A stretch of 64,000 bases of DNA from Nesterenkonia haasae (GCF_010119385.1 NZ_VFIE01000020.1:175623-239622), one strand, 5' to 3'. Counted from the first letter of the stretch, positions 1 through 8,857 are shown. Numbers and translations are program-made. Notes: generated from the sequence alone by a model not told the origin.

Positions 1-1414
1 CACCGCCGGTACGCAGCAGCTGGTCGATTCCTGGTGATGGTGAGTTGACGAACATAGAGCCTGGGCGAATCGCGAGATCGAATTCACCGCGGAATGCTAC
101 TTGCTCCTCGAAGTTGGGTAGCGGGATGATGTCGAGGTTGACGGTGACGTTCTCGTAGGCGCCCAGCTCTGACTGAATGAGCTCAGCAGAGCGAGTGCCG
201 CCCGCACCTCCGGCAACAATGGAGAACTCGACTGGACTGCCCTCCTCGGCCAGTTCGTCAAATAGACGTTGAGCCTCATCGGGGTCTTGCGAGGGCAGGG
301 CGAAGTCCACGTCATAGAATGGCGAATCCTCAGCGAAGAGACTGTCCGGTGAAGTGGAACCCTCTTCTGGCTCATTTGCATACGCAATGTCTTCCAGATC
401 GAGGGCTAGAGCTATCGCCTCCCGTGCACGCGGATCGTCGAAGGGAGCTCGAGCGGTATTGAAGAACATCGACCGCGAGCCGCCCACGTCGAAACTTGGT
501 AGCTGCATGTCGGTCCCAGCGATCCACTCCTCAGCACCCATCGCGTTGGCAATGAAGAGATCAGTGTTCTGAGAAGAAACGGTGTCCCGCTGCTGTTGAC
601 GGTCACCGATCACTTGGATGGTGAGTTGGTCGAGGTACGGTTTGCCTTCGTCCCAATAGTTCTCATTAGGGGTATATACATAATGCGAACCGGACACAGC
701 TTCAGAGAGCACAAACGGTCCGGCGCCCACTGGGTCGTCCGTGAACACGTCCGGATTCTCATCCATGGCTGTCGGCGACACAATGAACGTCAATTGGCTG
801 GCGACAACCCGGTCCAAGAAGAAGTCCGGTTCCTCGGTGGTGAGCTCGAGGGTGAGTTCATCAATGACCTCAGATTCGAAGCTCTGAGCAGCGGGCGCGC
901 TGACCGCCGACGTCTCTGGGTCGGCCAAGCGATCCCAGTTCGTTTTAACGGCCTCAGCATCGAATGCGGTGCCGTCGCTGAACTCTACTCCGTCTCGCAG
1001 CGTCAATTCCCAGACGGTACCGTCCTCATTGGGGGTCATCGATTCGGCAAGACCAGGTTCAACTTCTCCGGACTCGACGTTGGAATACAGCAGCTGACCG
1101 TACACCGCGCTGAACGGCGATGCGCTAAGCGTCGGATTCATGTTCGGAAGCCGAGCGGGGTCCCAAGTACTGGTGTCAACACTGATCACCTGGGTGACTT
1201 CACCACCCGAGACCGGTTCGCCATTACTTGCGTCGTCTTCGCCATTGGCACTGTCATCTTGGTCTGTCTCCGCGCCCTGGTCGTCCCCATCCGCATCACC
1301 TCCACAGGAGGCCAAAGCGAAGGGAACAGTCAGAGCTCCCAACAGTGCGAGGTACTTTCGATGGCCCATTGGGCTTGAGAAAATTTTGGGTTGGCCAAAT
1401 GTAGGTGATGACAT
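1..1414 (-). CDS. ABC transporter substrate-binding lipoprotein, family 5 (partial, C-terminus off the window)
   Basis: The minus-strand frame is open from an ATG at 1414 to the window edge, about 471 codons, so the C-terminus is missing. The ATG has a good Shine-Dalgarno (AGGAG, 6 nt away). A signal peptide of about 35 residues ends in a lipobox (L-A-S-C), followed by an acidic Asp/Glu-rich linker. The mature part has the family-5 (peptide/nickel/dipeptide) layout: EPGLAESM, then a W-x-L-x-L-R-x-GVxFxDGTxFDAEAV block, and a later GAGPF motif. It should be a membrane-anchored solute receptor feeding an ABC importer whose permease and ATPase genes lie beyond the left edge. The ligand is unknown; peptides, or a substrate of the nearby catabolic genes, are both possible. 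Confidence 0.85.
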   Translation of the reverse strand, partial: MSSPTFGQPKIFSSPMGHRKYLALLGALTVPFALASCGGDADGDDQGAETDQDDSANGEDDASNGEPVSGGEVTQVISVDTSTWDPARLPNMNPTLSASPFSAVYGQLLYSNVESGEVEPGLAESMTPNEDGTVWELTLRDGVEFSDGTAFDAEAVKTNWDRLADPETSAVSAPAAQSFESEVIDELTLELTTEEPDFFLDRVVASQLTFIVSPTAMDENPDVFTDDPVGAGPFVLSEAVSGSHYVYTPNENYWDEGKPYLDQLTIQVIGDRQQQRDTVSSQNTDLFIANAMGAEEWIAGTDMQLPSFDVGGSRSMFFNTARAPFDDPRAREAIALALDLEDIAYANEPEEGSTSPDSLFAEDSPFYDVDFALPSQDPDEAQRLFDELAEEGSPVEFSIVAGGAGGTRSAELIQSELGAYENVTVNLDIIPLPNFEEQVAFRGEFDLAIRPGSMFVNSPSPGIDQLLRTGG

Positions 1415-1720
1415 CGTTGTCTCCTCTAGGTGTTTTTAGACGGCCGCAGAACGAGTGCTTGCCGCTACTCCCTCACTGCACCATGAGTGTGTCTGGGATC
1501 ACATTGAGTTGTCAAGCGTTTGTCGTCTTAATTGGCAAAATTGGCGATTCAGCACCATCGTTCGCCGAAAGTCCCCTGATTTGTCGTAAATACTTGGGTA
1601 CTACCGAAGAAAATGTATGTATATCAGTTGACAATTTTTGACGCTCGCCAAACCTTCAGCGGCGTCGGGTGCCTGACTGCTCCTCAGTAATCTAGGCAGA
1701 GATACAGCCCAACACCGGCT
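1415..1720. other. intergenic region upstream of the binding-protein gene
   Basis: This 306-bp, relatively AT-rich gap separates the start of the lipoprotein gene from the 3' end of the LysR gene. I see no convincing ORF. On the minus strand a TTGTCA...TATACA pair lies near 1617-1640 and could be a promoter for the lipoprotein gene, but this is weak. Confidence 0.4.
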
Positions 1721-2638
1721 TTAGGCTGTGGGCTCGTCATGCGACCACGTGTGATGAACAAACTCGATGAGCGCCTGTATACGCCTCGGTAGAATCATCC
1801 CCCGCGGGTAGGCAAGCACTACCGAAACCGACGGGACGTCGTCTCTGAATTCGAGAGTTCGCACCTCGCGCTGCTCCGCCGTGAAATTTGTGGCCGACCT
1901 TTGGGCGAGGATTGCGAACCCGAGGCCTCGGCCCACGAGCGTCCGCACGAGTTCGACACTCGAAGCCTCCAAGACTTCGTTCTTCTTTCCCTGTTCTGAA
2001 CCCCGTCCATCAAGGGGCTGCGCCAAAGGCAAAACGCTAAGTCGAATTCTTGGCAAATGGGCAAGTTCAGAGAGAACCACGTCGGTTCGCTCAGCCAGCG
2101 GATCGTCTGCCGAGATGAGAACATGGGGCTTCATCTCGATGAGGTGCTTGGAATCAAGCGTGTCAGGGATTTCGCGTTCGTAGAGGAAGGCCACGTCAAT
2201 TACGCCCTTTTCGAGTAATTCCTGCAGCTCACGCTGCGACCCGTCCCTGAATTCAATGCGCAGCGCTGGGTATTGGGCGGCGAATAACTCGCACACGTCG
2301 GGCATGATCATCGATGCGAGACCGGTGAGACACCCGATGCGCAGCGGACCGGCAACCTTCTCGATATGTGACGTCACCGTGGCCTGAAGCTCGGCTGACT
2401 GCGTCATGATCGACCGCGCCGCAGGCAAGAAACCTCGCCCCTCTGGGGTGAGTATCACTCCCTTCGCGCGTTTGCGAAGAAACAGTTGAACACCCGTTGC
2501 GCGCTCAAGTTCGGTCAAGGCAACACCCAGACCTACTTGTGAGACATTGCAGCGTTCAGCCGCCGCACTCAGGGTTCCCAATTCGCTGGCGGCAATGAAG
2601 TAGTCGAGCTGCCTCAGTGTGAATTTGACGTGTGTCAC
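1721..2638 (-). CDS. LysR-family transcriptional regulator
   Basis: The protein is 305 aa from the GTG at 2638, chosen because GAGGAG lies 4 nt upstream; an in-frame ATG at 2674 would add 12 residues without a comparable site. The N-terminus (about residues 5-65) is a LysR winged helix: LRQLDYFIAASE, then an A-A-E-R-C-N-V-S-Q recognition segment and L-T-P-E-G. The rest fits the periplasmic-binding-protein-like effector domain. It is divergent from the reductase/amidohydrolase operon starting near 2.8 kb, the usual arrangement for a LysR activator of a catabolic operon, with an inducer that may be an aromatic acid. Target and inducer are inferred. Confidence 0.88.
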   Translation of the reverse strand: MTHVKFTLRQLDYFIAASELGTLSAAAERCNVSQVGLGVALTELERATGVQLFLRKRAKGVILTPEGRGFLPAARSIMTQSAELQATVTSHIEKVAGPLRIGCLTGLASMIMPDVCELFAAQYPALRIEFRDGSQRELQELLEKGVIDVAFLYEREIPDTLDSKHLIEMKPHVLISADDPLAERTDVVLSELAHLPRIRLSVLPLAQPLDGRGSEQGKKNEVLEASSVELVRTLVGRGLGFAILAQRSATNFTAEQREVRTLEFRDDVPSVSVVLAYPRGMILPRRIQALIEFVHHTWSHDEPTA

Positions 2639-2700
2639 GCCACTCCTCTCTCTGGCGGCCATCCGATCAGGCAAGGAACACCTACACCTGGCAGCCTTTC

Positions 2701-2723
2701 TATGTGCAGTTTTAGTTCACATA
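2701..2723. promoter_or_regulatory. candidate LysR operator, TATGTG-N11-CACATA
   Basis: A 6-bp perfect inverted repeat with an 11-bp spacer lies in the divergent LysR/reductase promoter region. A further TATGTG occurs at 2751-2756. The spacing and T-N11-A character fit LysR sites. Function is inferred from position and symmetry only. Confidence 0.4.
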
Positions 2724-2781
2724 ATTACAGAACATAGTTAGTTTACTTTGTATGTGAGAGATGTCATAGTTTAGGTGCCAC

Positions 2782-2931
2782 ATGGAAGCCGTTGCCCATT
2801 CGCCCAGCGTTCCGACGGTGATGATGACAGTGGAACCACTCGTACCCGCCGACGGAGTACCTGTGATTCATCGAGACGAAGACTCAAGGCGTGCTGAGGA
2901 CCTCACGCCGTTAGGAGGCACGGATGCCTGA
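2782..2931 (+). CDS. possible small protein or leader peptide (49 aa)
   Basis: An ATG at 2782 with AGGTG four bases upstream opens a 49-codon frame. It ends in a TGA that overlaps the start of the reductase gene by 8 nt. The peptide (MEAVAHSPSVP..., ending LGGTDA) has no signal, membrane segment or recognised motif. The overlap would allow translational coupling to the reductase. I do not recognise a family. It may be a real small operon protein, a leader, or chance. Confidence 0.3.
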   Translation: MEAVAHSPSVPTVMMTVEPLVPADGVPVIHRDEDSRRAEDLTPLGGTDA

Positions 2932-3877
2932 ACAGGAGCTCTCCGTAGTTGTCGACGACATCGAGGAGGTGGCATCAGGTGTGCGCCGCTTGCGACTCGT
3001 CAGTCCACACGGGGCCGCTATGCCACCATGGACCCCCGGTGCACACATAGACGTCGTTCTGCCCCAAGGCGACGTGCGCCAATACTCGCTCTGCGGAACT
3101 CCGGAACAGACGGACTGCGTTGAAGTCGCGGTTCTCCTTGAAGAAGAAGGTCGCGGAGGATCCAAGTTCGTGCATTCGGAACTCAGCCCCGGTGACACGC
3201 TCCACATCCGCGGGCCTCGCAGCAATTTCGCGTTCGAGGAGGAGATCGAAGAGGTGGTTTTCATCGCCGGCGGAATTGGTATCACGCCGATACTCCCCAT
3301 GATCCGTGCCGCACACGCAGCGAACGTTTCGTGGCAGCTGCACTATGCAGGACGCAGCCGACGCGGTATGGCCTTCGCCGAAGAACTCAGCGGCCTGGAT
3401 GACCAACGGGTCCACCTATACGCCTCAGACGAAGGCGCAAGAATGAACCTCGGCACAATCGCCGCAGAGCTCCCGGCTGGCGCACTCGTGTATGCCTGCG
3501 GCCCAGACCGACTGCTCGACGAAGTGAGCGAACTGATGGGCGAAGCCTTGGCTGAACGTCTCCGTACTGAGCACTTTCATGCACGAGCCATCGAGCCAGA
3601 TACTGACGATTCGACATTCACCGTCGACCTCGCCCAATCGGGATTGGAGCTGGAAGTGCCCCCGGGCAGATCGATTCTCGAGGTGGTTCGGGAGGCCGGC
3701 GTGGATGTGCCGTCATCGTGCGAAGAAGGCACATGCGGAACGTGCGAAACAGAAGTTCTTGATGGCGACCCAGACCATCGGGACAACGTCCTAGGAGAGT
3801 TCGAGAAACAAATGGGGGACACGATGATGATCTGTGTCTCAAGAAGCTGCGATAAACGACTTAGTCTCGAACTATAA
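2924..3877 (+). CDS. PDR/VanB-family oxidoreductase (flavin, NAD, C-terminal [2Fe-2S])
   Basis: This 317-aa protein has the phthalate-dioxygenase-reductase layout. A flavin-binding barrel carries RQYSL at residues 52-56, the NAD domain carries GGIGITP at 116-122 and CGPD at 192-195, and a plant-type ferredoxin domain has the cluster ligands Cys266, Cys271, Cys274 and Cys304. It should pass electrons from NAD(P)H through flavin to a ferredoxin or terminal oxygenase. GGAGG just upstream supports the ATG. It is the first large gene of an operon with a Rieske protein and two amidohydrolases, yet no oxygenase alpha subunit is present, so its redox partner is unclear. Confidence 0.92.
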   Translation: MPEQELSVVVDDIEEVASGVRRLRLVSPHGAAMPPWTPGAHIDVVLPQGDVRQYSLCGTPEQTDCVEVAVLLEEEGRGGSKFVHSELSPGDTLHIRGPRSNFAFEEEIEEVVFIAGGIGITPILPMIRAAHAANVSWQLHYAGRSRRGMAFAEELSGLDDQRVHLYASDEGARMNLGTIAAELPAGALVYACGPDRLLDEVSELMGEALAERLRTEHFHARAIEPDTDDSTFTVDLAQSGLELEVPPGRSILEVVREAGVDVPSSCEEGTCGTCETEVLDGDPDHRDNVLGEFEKQMGDTMMICVSRSCDKRLSLEL

Positions 3878-3951
3878 GAGTATCTTTATCAGCGAATCTT
3901 TTATTTTAATTTACATAAATAGCAAATTGAATCTTATATGGTGGTTATCAG

Positions 3952-5085
3952 ATGCCCGCGAATCCCAACACTCTTGAACACCCGATCATCGATGTCGATG
4001 TGCACCAACGCTGGCGCAGTCCTGAAGAGGTGGTCGATCATCTGCCCGAAAAATGGCGATCGTATGCCACGGGACGTACCGGGGGGAAAACCACAGCGCT
4101 CATGCCAGCAGGTTTGACGTACCCCTTCCATCGCGGTGTCAACAAACGCCTCGAGGCCGTCCCTGAAGACGGCAAAGGAACCTCATTTCCGCTGATGAAG
4201 GAGCAATACCTGGACCGCTACCCGTCGGTGGAAGTCGTGAATCTCACCTTCGACATCGGTCAGGAGGTCGCTCAACGGAATCCGGAGTTTAGTGCTGCCC
4301 TGACAACTGCAATGAATGACTGGGTGGCGCGCACTTGGTTGACGTATGACCCACGAATGCGTACGGCGATCGTGGTACCCACAGAGCTTCCTGAACGAGC
4401 GGCAGCAGAAATTCATCGGATGGCACCAAACCCTAAAGTGACCGGTGTCCTGATCGCGTGGAATCCATTCGGCAAACCGCTTGGCCACCCCGTCTACGAA
4501 CCAATTTGGCGAGCGGCCGAAGAAGAAGGCCTGCCCATCATCATCCACGGAGCCGCCGGGGAAACTGAGGGCGGTCTCGCCCAGACCACGGCCGGCGGCC
4601 TCCCTGGCTCGCGGCTCGAATGGCATACGCTACTGCAACAGCCCACGCTGGCTCACCTCGCTAGTTTCGTCGTGCACGGCACGTTCGAAAAATTCCCTGG
4701 CCTGAAGGTGCTGGTGCTTGAGACTGGGTTGGCTTGGATTCCAAACTTCTTTTGGCGACTTGATGCTCACCACCAAGAAATGCGGGCGGAAAGCGACTGG
4801 GTGCGTCGGCTTCCCAGTGAATACCTGCGAGACCACGTCAAATTCAGCACGCAGCCCTTCGAGTTGACCCCCCGCAAAGAACAGTTAATCGAGTTCTTCG
4901 AAGCTTTCGGCGGTATGGATCAACTGTTGTGCTTCTCTAGTGACTACCCCCACTGGGATGCAGACGACCCGTTCTACGTGGCAAGCCGATTGCCTAAGGA
5001 GTGGCTACCCAATCTCTTCGCGGAGAACGCGCGATCAATGTTGCGACTCTTGCCCGTTGACTCCGAACAGGAGGTCCACGCATGA
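3952..5085 (+). CDS. amidohydrolase-family protein (TIM-barrel, decarboxylase-like)
   Basis: The protein is 377 aa and resembles the amidohydrolase_2 group, which contains ACMSD-, gamma-resorcylate decarboxylase- and LigW-like enzymes. Visible family landmarks are an N-terminal IDVDVH, a strand-end His in PIIIHGAAG near residue 200, the EKFPGLKVLVLE block, and a C-terminal SSDYPHWD holding the expected catalytic or metal Asp. It could decarboxylate or hydrolyse an aromatic acid or ring-cleavage product. Its TGA overlaps the start of the Rieske gene by 4 nt. It aligns along its whole length with the protein encoded at 5457-6719. The real substrate cannot be read from sequence. Confidence 0.85.
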   Translation: MPANPNTLEHPIIDVDVHQRWRSPEEVVDHLPEKWRSYATGRTGGKTTALMPAGLTYPFHRGVNKRLEAVPEDGKGTSFPLMKEQYLDRYPSVEVVNLTFDIGQEVAQRNPEFSAALTTAMNDWVARTWLTYDPRMRTAIVVPTELPERAAAEIHRMAPNPKVTGVLIAWNPFGKPLGHPVYEPIWRAAEEEGLPIIIHGAAGETEGGLAQTTAGGLPGSRLEWHTLLQQPTLAHLASFVVHGTFEKFPGLKVLVLETGLAWIPNFFWRLDAHHQEMRAESDWVRRLPSEYLRDHVKFSTQPFELTPRKEQLIEFFEAFGGMDQLLCFSSDYPHWDADDPFYVASRLPKEWLPNLFAENARSMLRLLPVDSEQEVHA

Positions 5086-5450
5086 AAAATGGAATCGATA
5101 TCGGCGCGTGGGAAGACTTCCCGGATAAGGAGATCGTGCGTGTCGAGGTCGGCGGGACGGTGCTCGGCGTGTGTCGCTGGGGAGAGCTGATTTATGCATT
5201 TCGTAACGCATGTCCACATCAGGGCGCGCCTCTATGTTCGGGCTTCATGCAGCAGAACGTCTCGGCGGAGATGGTCGCCGGCGACGTGTCGATGCTCACC
5301 AGAGAAGAGGTGCCCGTCGTCCTCTGCCCTTGGCACCGCTGGGAATTCAACCTGGAAGACGGATCGGCAGCGTGGCCAGGCTTCAAAATGCGCACATATC
5401 GAGCGACGCGAGAGAGTGGGCGCGTTCTGCTCCACTTCGGAAGGAAGTAA
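5082..5450 (+). CDS. Rieske [2Fe-2S] ferredoxin-like protein
   Basis: This 122-aa protein has a complete Rieske site: C44-P-H46 and C82-P-W-H85, the usual CxH...CxxH set. Its size fits a stand-alone Rieske ferredoxin rather than an oxygenase alpha subunit, which would have about 300 more residues with a mononuclear iron site. It overlaps the preceding amidohydrolase gene by 4 nt (ATGA), so the two are probably co-translated. It is the likely acceptor for the reductase at 2924. The gap between the two ligand pairs is longer than in classical BphF-type ferredoxins. Confidence 0.87.
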   Translation: MKNGIDIGAWEDFPDKEIVRVEVGGTVLGVCRWGELIYAFRNACPHQGAPLCSGFMQQNVSAEMVAGDVSMLTREEVPVVLCPWHRWEFNLEDGSAAWPGFKMRTYRATRESGRVLLHFGRK

Positions 5451-5456
5451 GTCTCA

Positions 5457-6719
5457 ATGTCCGAAAATAATGACCGCGGGCCAGGATCCGTGATCGACGC
5501 AACGGTTCACCATCATTGGGCCTCCCAACTCGAGGTCACTGACCACATGTCCGCTGGTTGGCGGGAGCAGCTCGGTATTCCGAATACGCTTCCCGGTGGT
5601 GCAGGGGCGATGCATATATTGCCCGCAACCCCTTATCGGCGTCCAGGTGGTGACTACCTTCCCGAAACGACGAGCAGCCCTACAGCACCTCCGGCCTCTG
5701 ATCCGGAGTTCACCGCCAAGCAGGTATTCGAGTCGGGCCAGGTCTCTCGCGCAATATTGGGATTCGATCGCGGGATGTTCATACCCAGTGTTCCGAACGC
5801 GTATCGAGCCGTCGCTTTGGCCAGGGCGATGAACGATTGGACCATTGATCACTGGCTGGCTTCGGATGACCGGTTCTATGGACTGGTTATGGTGCCGAAC
5901 CAAACTCCACTCGAGGCGGCGGAAGAGATTCGGCGTGCCGGACTGAATGATCGCATGGTGGGAGTGCTTCTAGCGGCAAATGGGCTGAATAAGCCTTTCG
6001 GACATCCGGCTTATCATCCCATCTACGAAGCGGCCGCGGAGATGGACCTGCCGATTGTGTTCCACGCGGGCGGTGACCAATCGTCGGACACGCTGACGCA
6101 TCCCACCGCCGGCGGAATGCCCTCGACCTACGCTGAAATCGCCGCTCTGTCGTACAGCCCCATGATGACGCACGTCCAGAGCATGATCGTCCAGGGAGTA
6201 CTGGAGAAGTATCCATCCCTGCGTATCTTCGTCTCGGGCGTGGGCGTTGGATGGATACCTGGGTTGTTTTTCCGTCTCGACGTCAACTGGCGTGGGCTTC
6301 GGCGGGAGGTGCCGTGGGTGCGAAAGTTGCCCAGCGAATATTTTCGAGAGAGCTTCCGCATATCCAGTTGGCCATTCGACAAGGCCCCTGGAGAGGACGG
6401 CCCCGAGCGCGTAGTGCGAGCTCTCGAAGCCTTCGGTGGAGTGGATAAGTTGATGTGTTTTGCCTCCGGATTCCCCTCCTGGAACACCGATTCCATCTCG
6501 GACATTGCCTCGCGAATCCCCGCCTCTTGGCACAATTCTGTGTTTAAGGACAATGCTGAGGAATGGTTCAGGTGGCCAGGAAAAGAGCGCGCAGCAGTCG
6601 TTGAGCCGACGGTAGAAGTCGGCGAGATTCCGGAAACGGGAGAGTTGGGAGACCCGAACCGCCGCACATACGAGACTGAAGACGGACGTGAGGTCGAATG
6701 GGTTCCAGCGGGGGACTGA
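5457..6719 (+). CDS. amidohydrolase-family paralogue lacking the SDYPH motif
   Basis: The 420-aa product is homologous end to end to the protein at 3952-5085: shared features include AMNDW, a GHPxYxPI block, TAGG(L/M)P, GWIPxxFxRLD, a W-V-R-(R/K)-L-P-S-E-Y segment and EAFGG-(M/V)-D. It keeps the N-terminal VIDATVH and the PIVFHAGG His. However, the C-terminal SDYPHWD of the first copy is replaced by SGFPSWN, losing the conserved Asp and His. It also has an acidic C-terminal tail of about 45 residues. It may be a catalytically impaired partner subunit of the first amidohydrolase or an enzyme with altered chemistry. It starts 6 nt after the Rieske stop. Confidence 0.82.
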   Translation: MSENNDRGPGSVIDATVHHHWASQLEVTDHMSAGWREQLGIPNTLPGGAGAMHILPATPYRRPGGDYLPETTSSPTAPPASDPEFTAKQVFESGQVSRAILGFDRGMFIPSVPNAYRAVALARAMNDWTIDHWLASDDRFYGLVMVPNQTPLEAAEEIRRAGLNDRMVGVLLAANGLNKPFGHPAYHPIYEAAAEMDLPIVFHAGGDQSSDTLTHPTAGGMPSTYAEIAALSYSPMMTHVQSMIVQGVLEKYPSLRIFVSGVGVGWIPGLFFRLDVNWRGLRREVPWVRKLPSEYFRESFRISSWPFDKAPGEDGPERVVRALEAFGGVDKLMCFASGFPSWNTDSISDIASRIPASWHNSVFKDNAEEWFRWPGKERAAVVEPTVEVGEIPETGELGDPNRRTYETEDGREVEWVPAGD

Positions 6720-7624
6720 ATATTTCTACCGAGGTGACGACTTGGGAGCAGCTGGCGCAGGCTGTACAGAACATAGGCCCCGACGTTAACCCCCAGACCA
6801 TCAGGACCTCCGGAACGCTCCTGGCACCACTGCACGCGAAGTCAACGGCATCCGATAGGACATTCCAGGTCCAAAAGGACGTTAAATACGGCAGCGCAGA
6901 CGAACAGGTGTTGGATCTATACGAACCAGGGATGAATTCCCCGCGCGGGATCGTGGTCTTCGTTCATGGAGGGGCATTCGTGGGAGGCACAAAGCAGCGG
7001 CCGGACAGTCCATACCATGCCAATGTGGGGTCTTGGGCTGCCAGGACGGGACGCTTTGGTGTCGTGATGGACCACCGGCTCGCTCCGGAAGCACAGTGGC
7101 CGGCCGGGGCCGAAGACGTCAGAGCGGTGAGTGACTGGTGCCGCGCGAACCTGCGTGCCTACGATGGAACGGAGTTACCAGTTCACCTTGTGGGTGACTC
7201 CTCTGGGGCGGTGCATGTCGCCACACACATCGTAGGAGGCCCAGGGCTCAATCAGCCAGAAAGACTTCCTACGTCAGCATCGTTCCTGTCTGGAGTCTAT
7301 GACCTGAAGGCATTCGGGCATGATCGTGTGCGGGCCTACTTTGGTGACGATCAAGATCTGCTCATCGAGATGAACATCGCCGAACGCCTGGCGGATTCGC
7401 CGGTGCCTCAGCTCTTCTCAGTCGGCGAATTTGACACACCGGATGCGCATACCCAGTTTTTGGGTGTGTTGAAGGTGATGGCTGAGCTTCGAGGTCAGTT
7501 TCCAAGGATTACCCGCGTTCGCGCTGCAAATCACTTCACAGCCGTGCACGCGATTGGTACGGATTTGGACGATCTGGGGCCGACCCTGGAGGGTTTCATG
7601 ATGGAAATCGAGAAAACGTCATGA
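6698..7624 (+). CDS. alpha/beta hydrolase (HSL/carboxylesterase type)
   Basis: The 308-aa protein has the hormone-sensitive-lipase/arylformamidase fold signatures: an oxyanion HGGAF motif in VFVHGGAFVGG, the DHRLAPEAQWPA segment, and the nucleophile elbow GDSSG. A late His in NHFTAVH is the probable catalytic base. The start overlaps the end of the previous gene by 22 nt, and GAGG precedes this ATG. As the last gene of the operon it may open an ester or amide of the substrate handled by the amidohydrolases. Its 3' end overlaps pobA, on the other strand, by 6 nt. Confidence 0.85.
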   Translation: MGSSGGLNISTEVTTWEQLAQAVQNIGPDVNPQTIRTSGTLLAPLHAKSTASDRTFQVQKDVKYGSADEQVLDLYEPGMNSPRGIVVFVHGGAFVGGTKQRPDSPYHANVGSWAARTGRFGVVMDHRLAPEAQWPAGAEDVRAVSDWCRANLRAYDGTELPVHLVGDSSGAVHVATHIVGGPGLNQPERLPTSASFLSGVYDLKAFGHDRVRAYFGDDQDLLIEMNIAERLADSPVPQLFSVGEFDTPDAHTQFLGVLKVMAELRGQFPRITRVRAANHFTAVHAIGTDLDDLGPTLEGFMMEIEKTS

Positions 7625-8857
7625 GGTGCTCCATCCGGTGTAGGAGTCTGCGAAGTAGGCCTGGCCGTGGACGGAACCGGTGATGGCGTCGAATTCACCG
7701 CGTCGTCGTCGTTGGGCGAACTCACCCTCATCCGGCTGCCGGTGCAGCAGGTTGGTCACCCAGTAAGAGAAGTTTTGCGCTTTCCATACCCGGTCCAAGG
7801 CGGTCCGTGAGTATCGTTGCAGCGGCTCGGTACTCACGGGGACCGGCGACATGGTGCCGGAGGCCTCTTTCACCCCGTTGATGAACTCCTCTACCCGGGG
7901 CACCAGCGCGCGCACGTCGGAGAATGCCAGGTTCAGGCCCTTGGCACCTGTGGGCGGGACAGTATGAGCGGCATCGCCGGCCAGTGCCAGACGGCCATAG
8001 GTCATGGGGTCGCATACATAGGAGCGGAAGGGCAGGACCGTTTTTTCGATAATGGGGCCGCGCTTGAGAGCAACTGCCTCCGGCCCTCCCAGGACGTGCT
8101 GGATATGGTCGAAGATGGCCTGCTCGCTCCAGTCTTCCGGGTCAGTGTCAGGATCGCATTGGAAGTACATCCGTTGCACCGACGCGTTGCGCTGGGAGAT
8201 TAGGGCGAACCCCACCTCCGAGTTGGCGTAGATCAATTCTGGAGCGGTGGGTGGCGCCTCGCAGAGTATTCCAAACCAGGCGAAAGGATACGACGTGAAG
8301 TAGTCGGTGCGGACATCTTCAGGGATGAGCCTCCGGCACATCGAGCGCGAGCCATCCGCTCCCACGATGAGCTCCGCATCGATCTGACCAGGCTTCCCGT
8401 CAGCGTCGAAGAACGTGATGCGCGGCTCGTGGGAGTCGACGCCGTGGACCTCCACATCCGTCACCGACCAGTGGATCTGCCCACCTTCCCGAATCCATGC
8501 GGTTGCCAGGTCGTGGAAAACCTCGTTTTGCGGATAGAGCCACACTGACCGACCAACCAACTTCTGGAAGTCAATGCGATGCTGGACTCCATCAAAGCTC
8601 AGCACAGTACCCTCATGCTCATGACCTGCAGTGAGAACTCTGGAGTCGACGTCGGCGTCCACGAGCATGTCCACAGTGGGGGCTTCAAGGATTCCGGCAC
8701 GCTGGGTACGGTGAATCTCAGCATGACTTCTGCGCTCCACAACTGCTGCGCTGATGCCGCGACGCTTCAGCAGGAGGGCGGTCATCAAACCCGCGGGCCC
8801 GGCACCCACGATGCCGACATCAACACGGTTGCTGTTCTCACTCATTGACTGGCTCAT
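7619..8857 (-). CDS. pobA: 4-hydroxybenzoate 3-monooxygenase
   Basis: This 412-aa group A flavoprotein hydroxylase converts 4-hydroxybenzoate to protocatechuate using NAD(P)H and O2. It shows the FAD dinucleotide motif GAGPAG near residues 18-23, the PobA-typical R-T-Q-R-A-G-I-L-E segment following it, a DG motif in VGADGSRS, and GDAAHTVPPTGAKGLN near the C-terminus. Length is as expected for the family (about 390-410). The first of two nearby ATGs was used; the second, at 8845, is also possible. It lies downstream of an IclR gene on the same strand, and its product feeds the pcaHGBDC genes nearby. Confidence 0.95.
   Translation of the reverse strand: MSQSMSENSNRVDVGIVGAGPAGLMTALLLKRRGISAAVVERRSHAEIHRTQRAGILEAPTVDMLVDADVDSRVLTAGHEHEGTVLSFDGVQHRIDFQKLVGRSVWLYPQNEVFHDLATAWIREGGQIHWSVTDVEVHGVDSHEPRITFFDADGKPGQIDAELIVGADGSRSMCRRLIPEDVRTDYFTSYPFAWFGILCEAPPTAPELIYANSEVGFALISQRNASVQRMYFQCDPDTDPEDWSEQAIFDHIQHVLGGPEAVALKRGPIIEKTVLPFRSYVCDPMTYGRLALAGDAAHTVPPTGAKGLNLAFSDVRALVPRVEEFINGVKEASGTMSPVPVSTEPLQRYSRTALDRVWKAQNFSYWVTNLLHRQPDEGEFAQRRRRGEFDAITGSVHGQAYFADSYTGWSTS

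Noticed and set aside
596..1378. 260-aa plus-strand open frame
   Set aside because: It is the antisense of the family-5 binding-protein gene, whose minus-strand reading has a signal peptide, a lipobox and family motifs.
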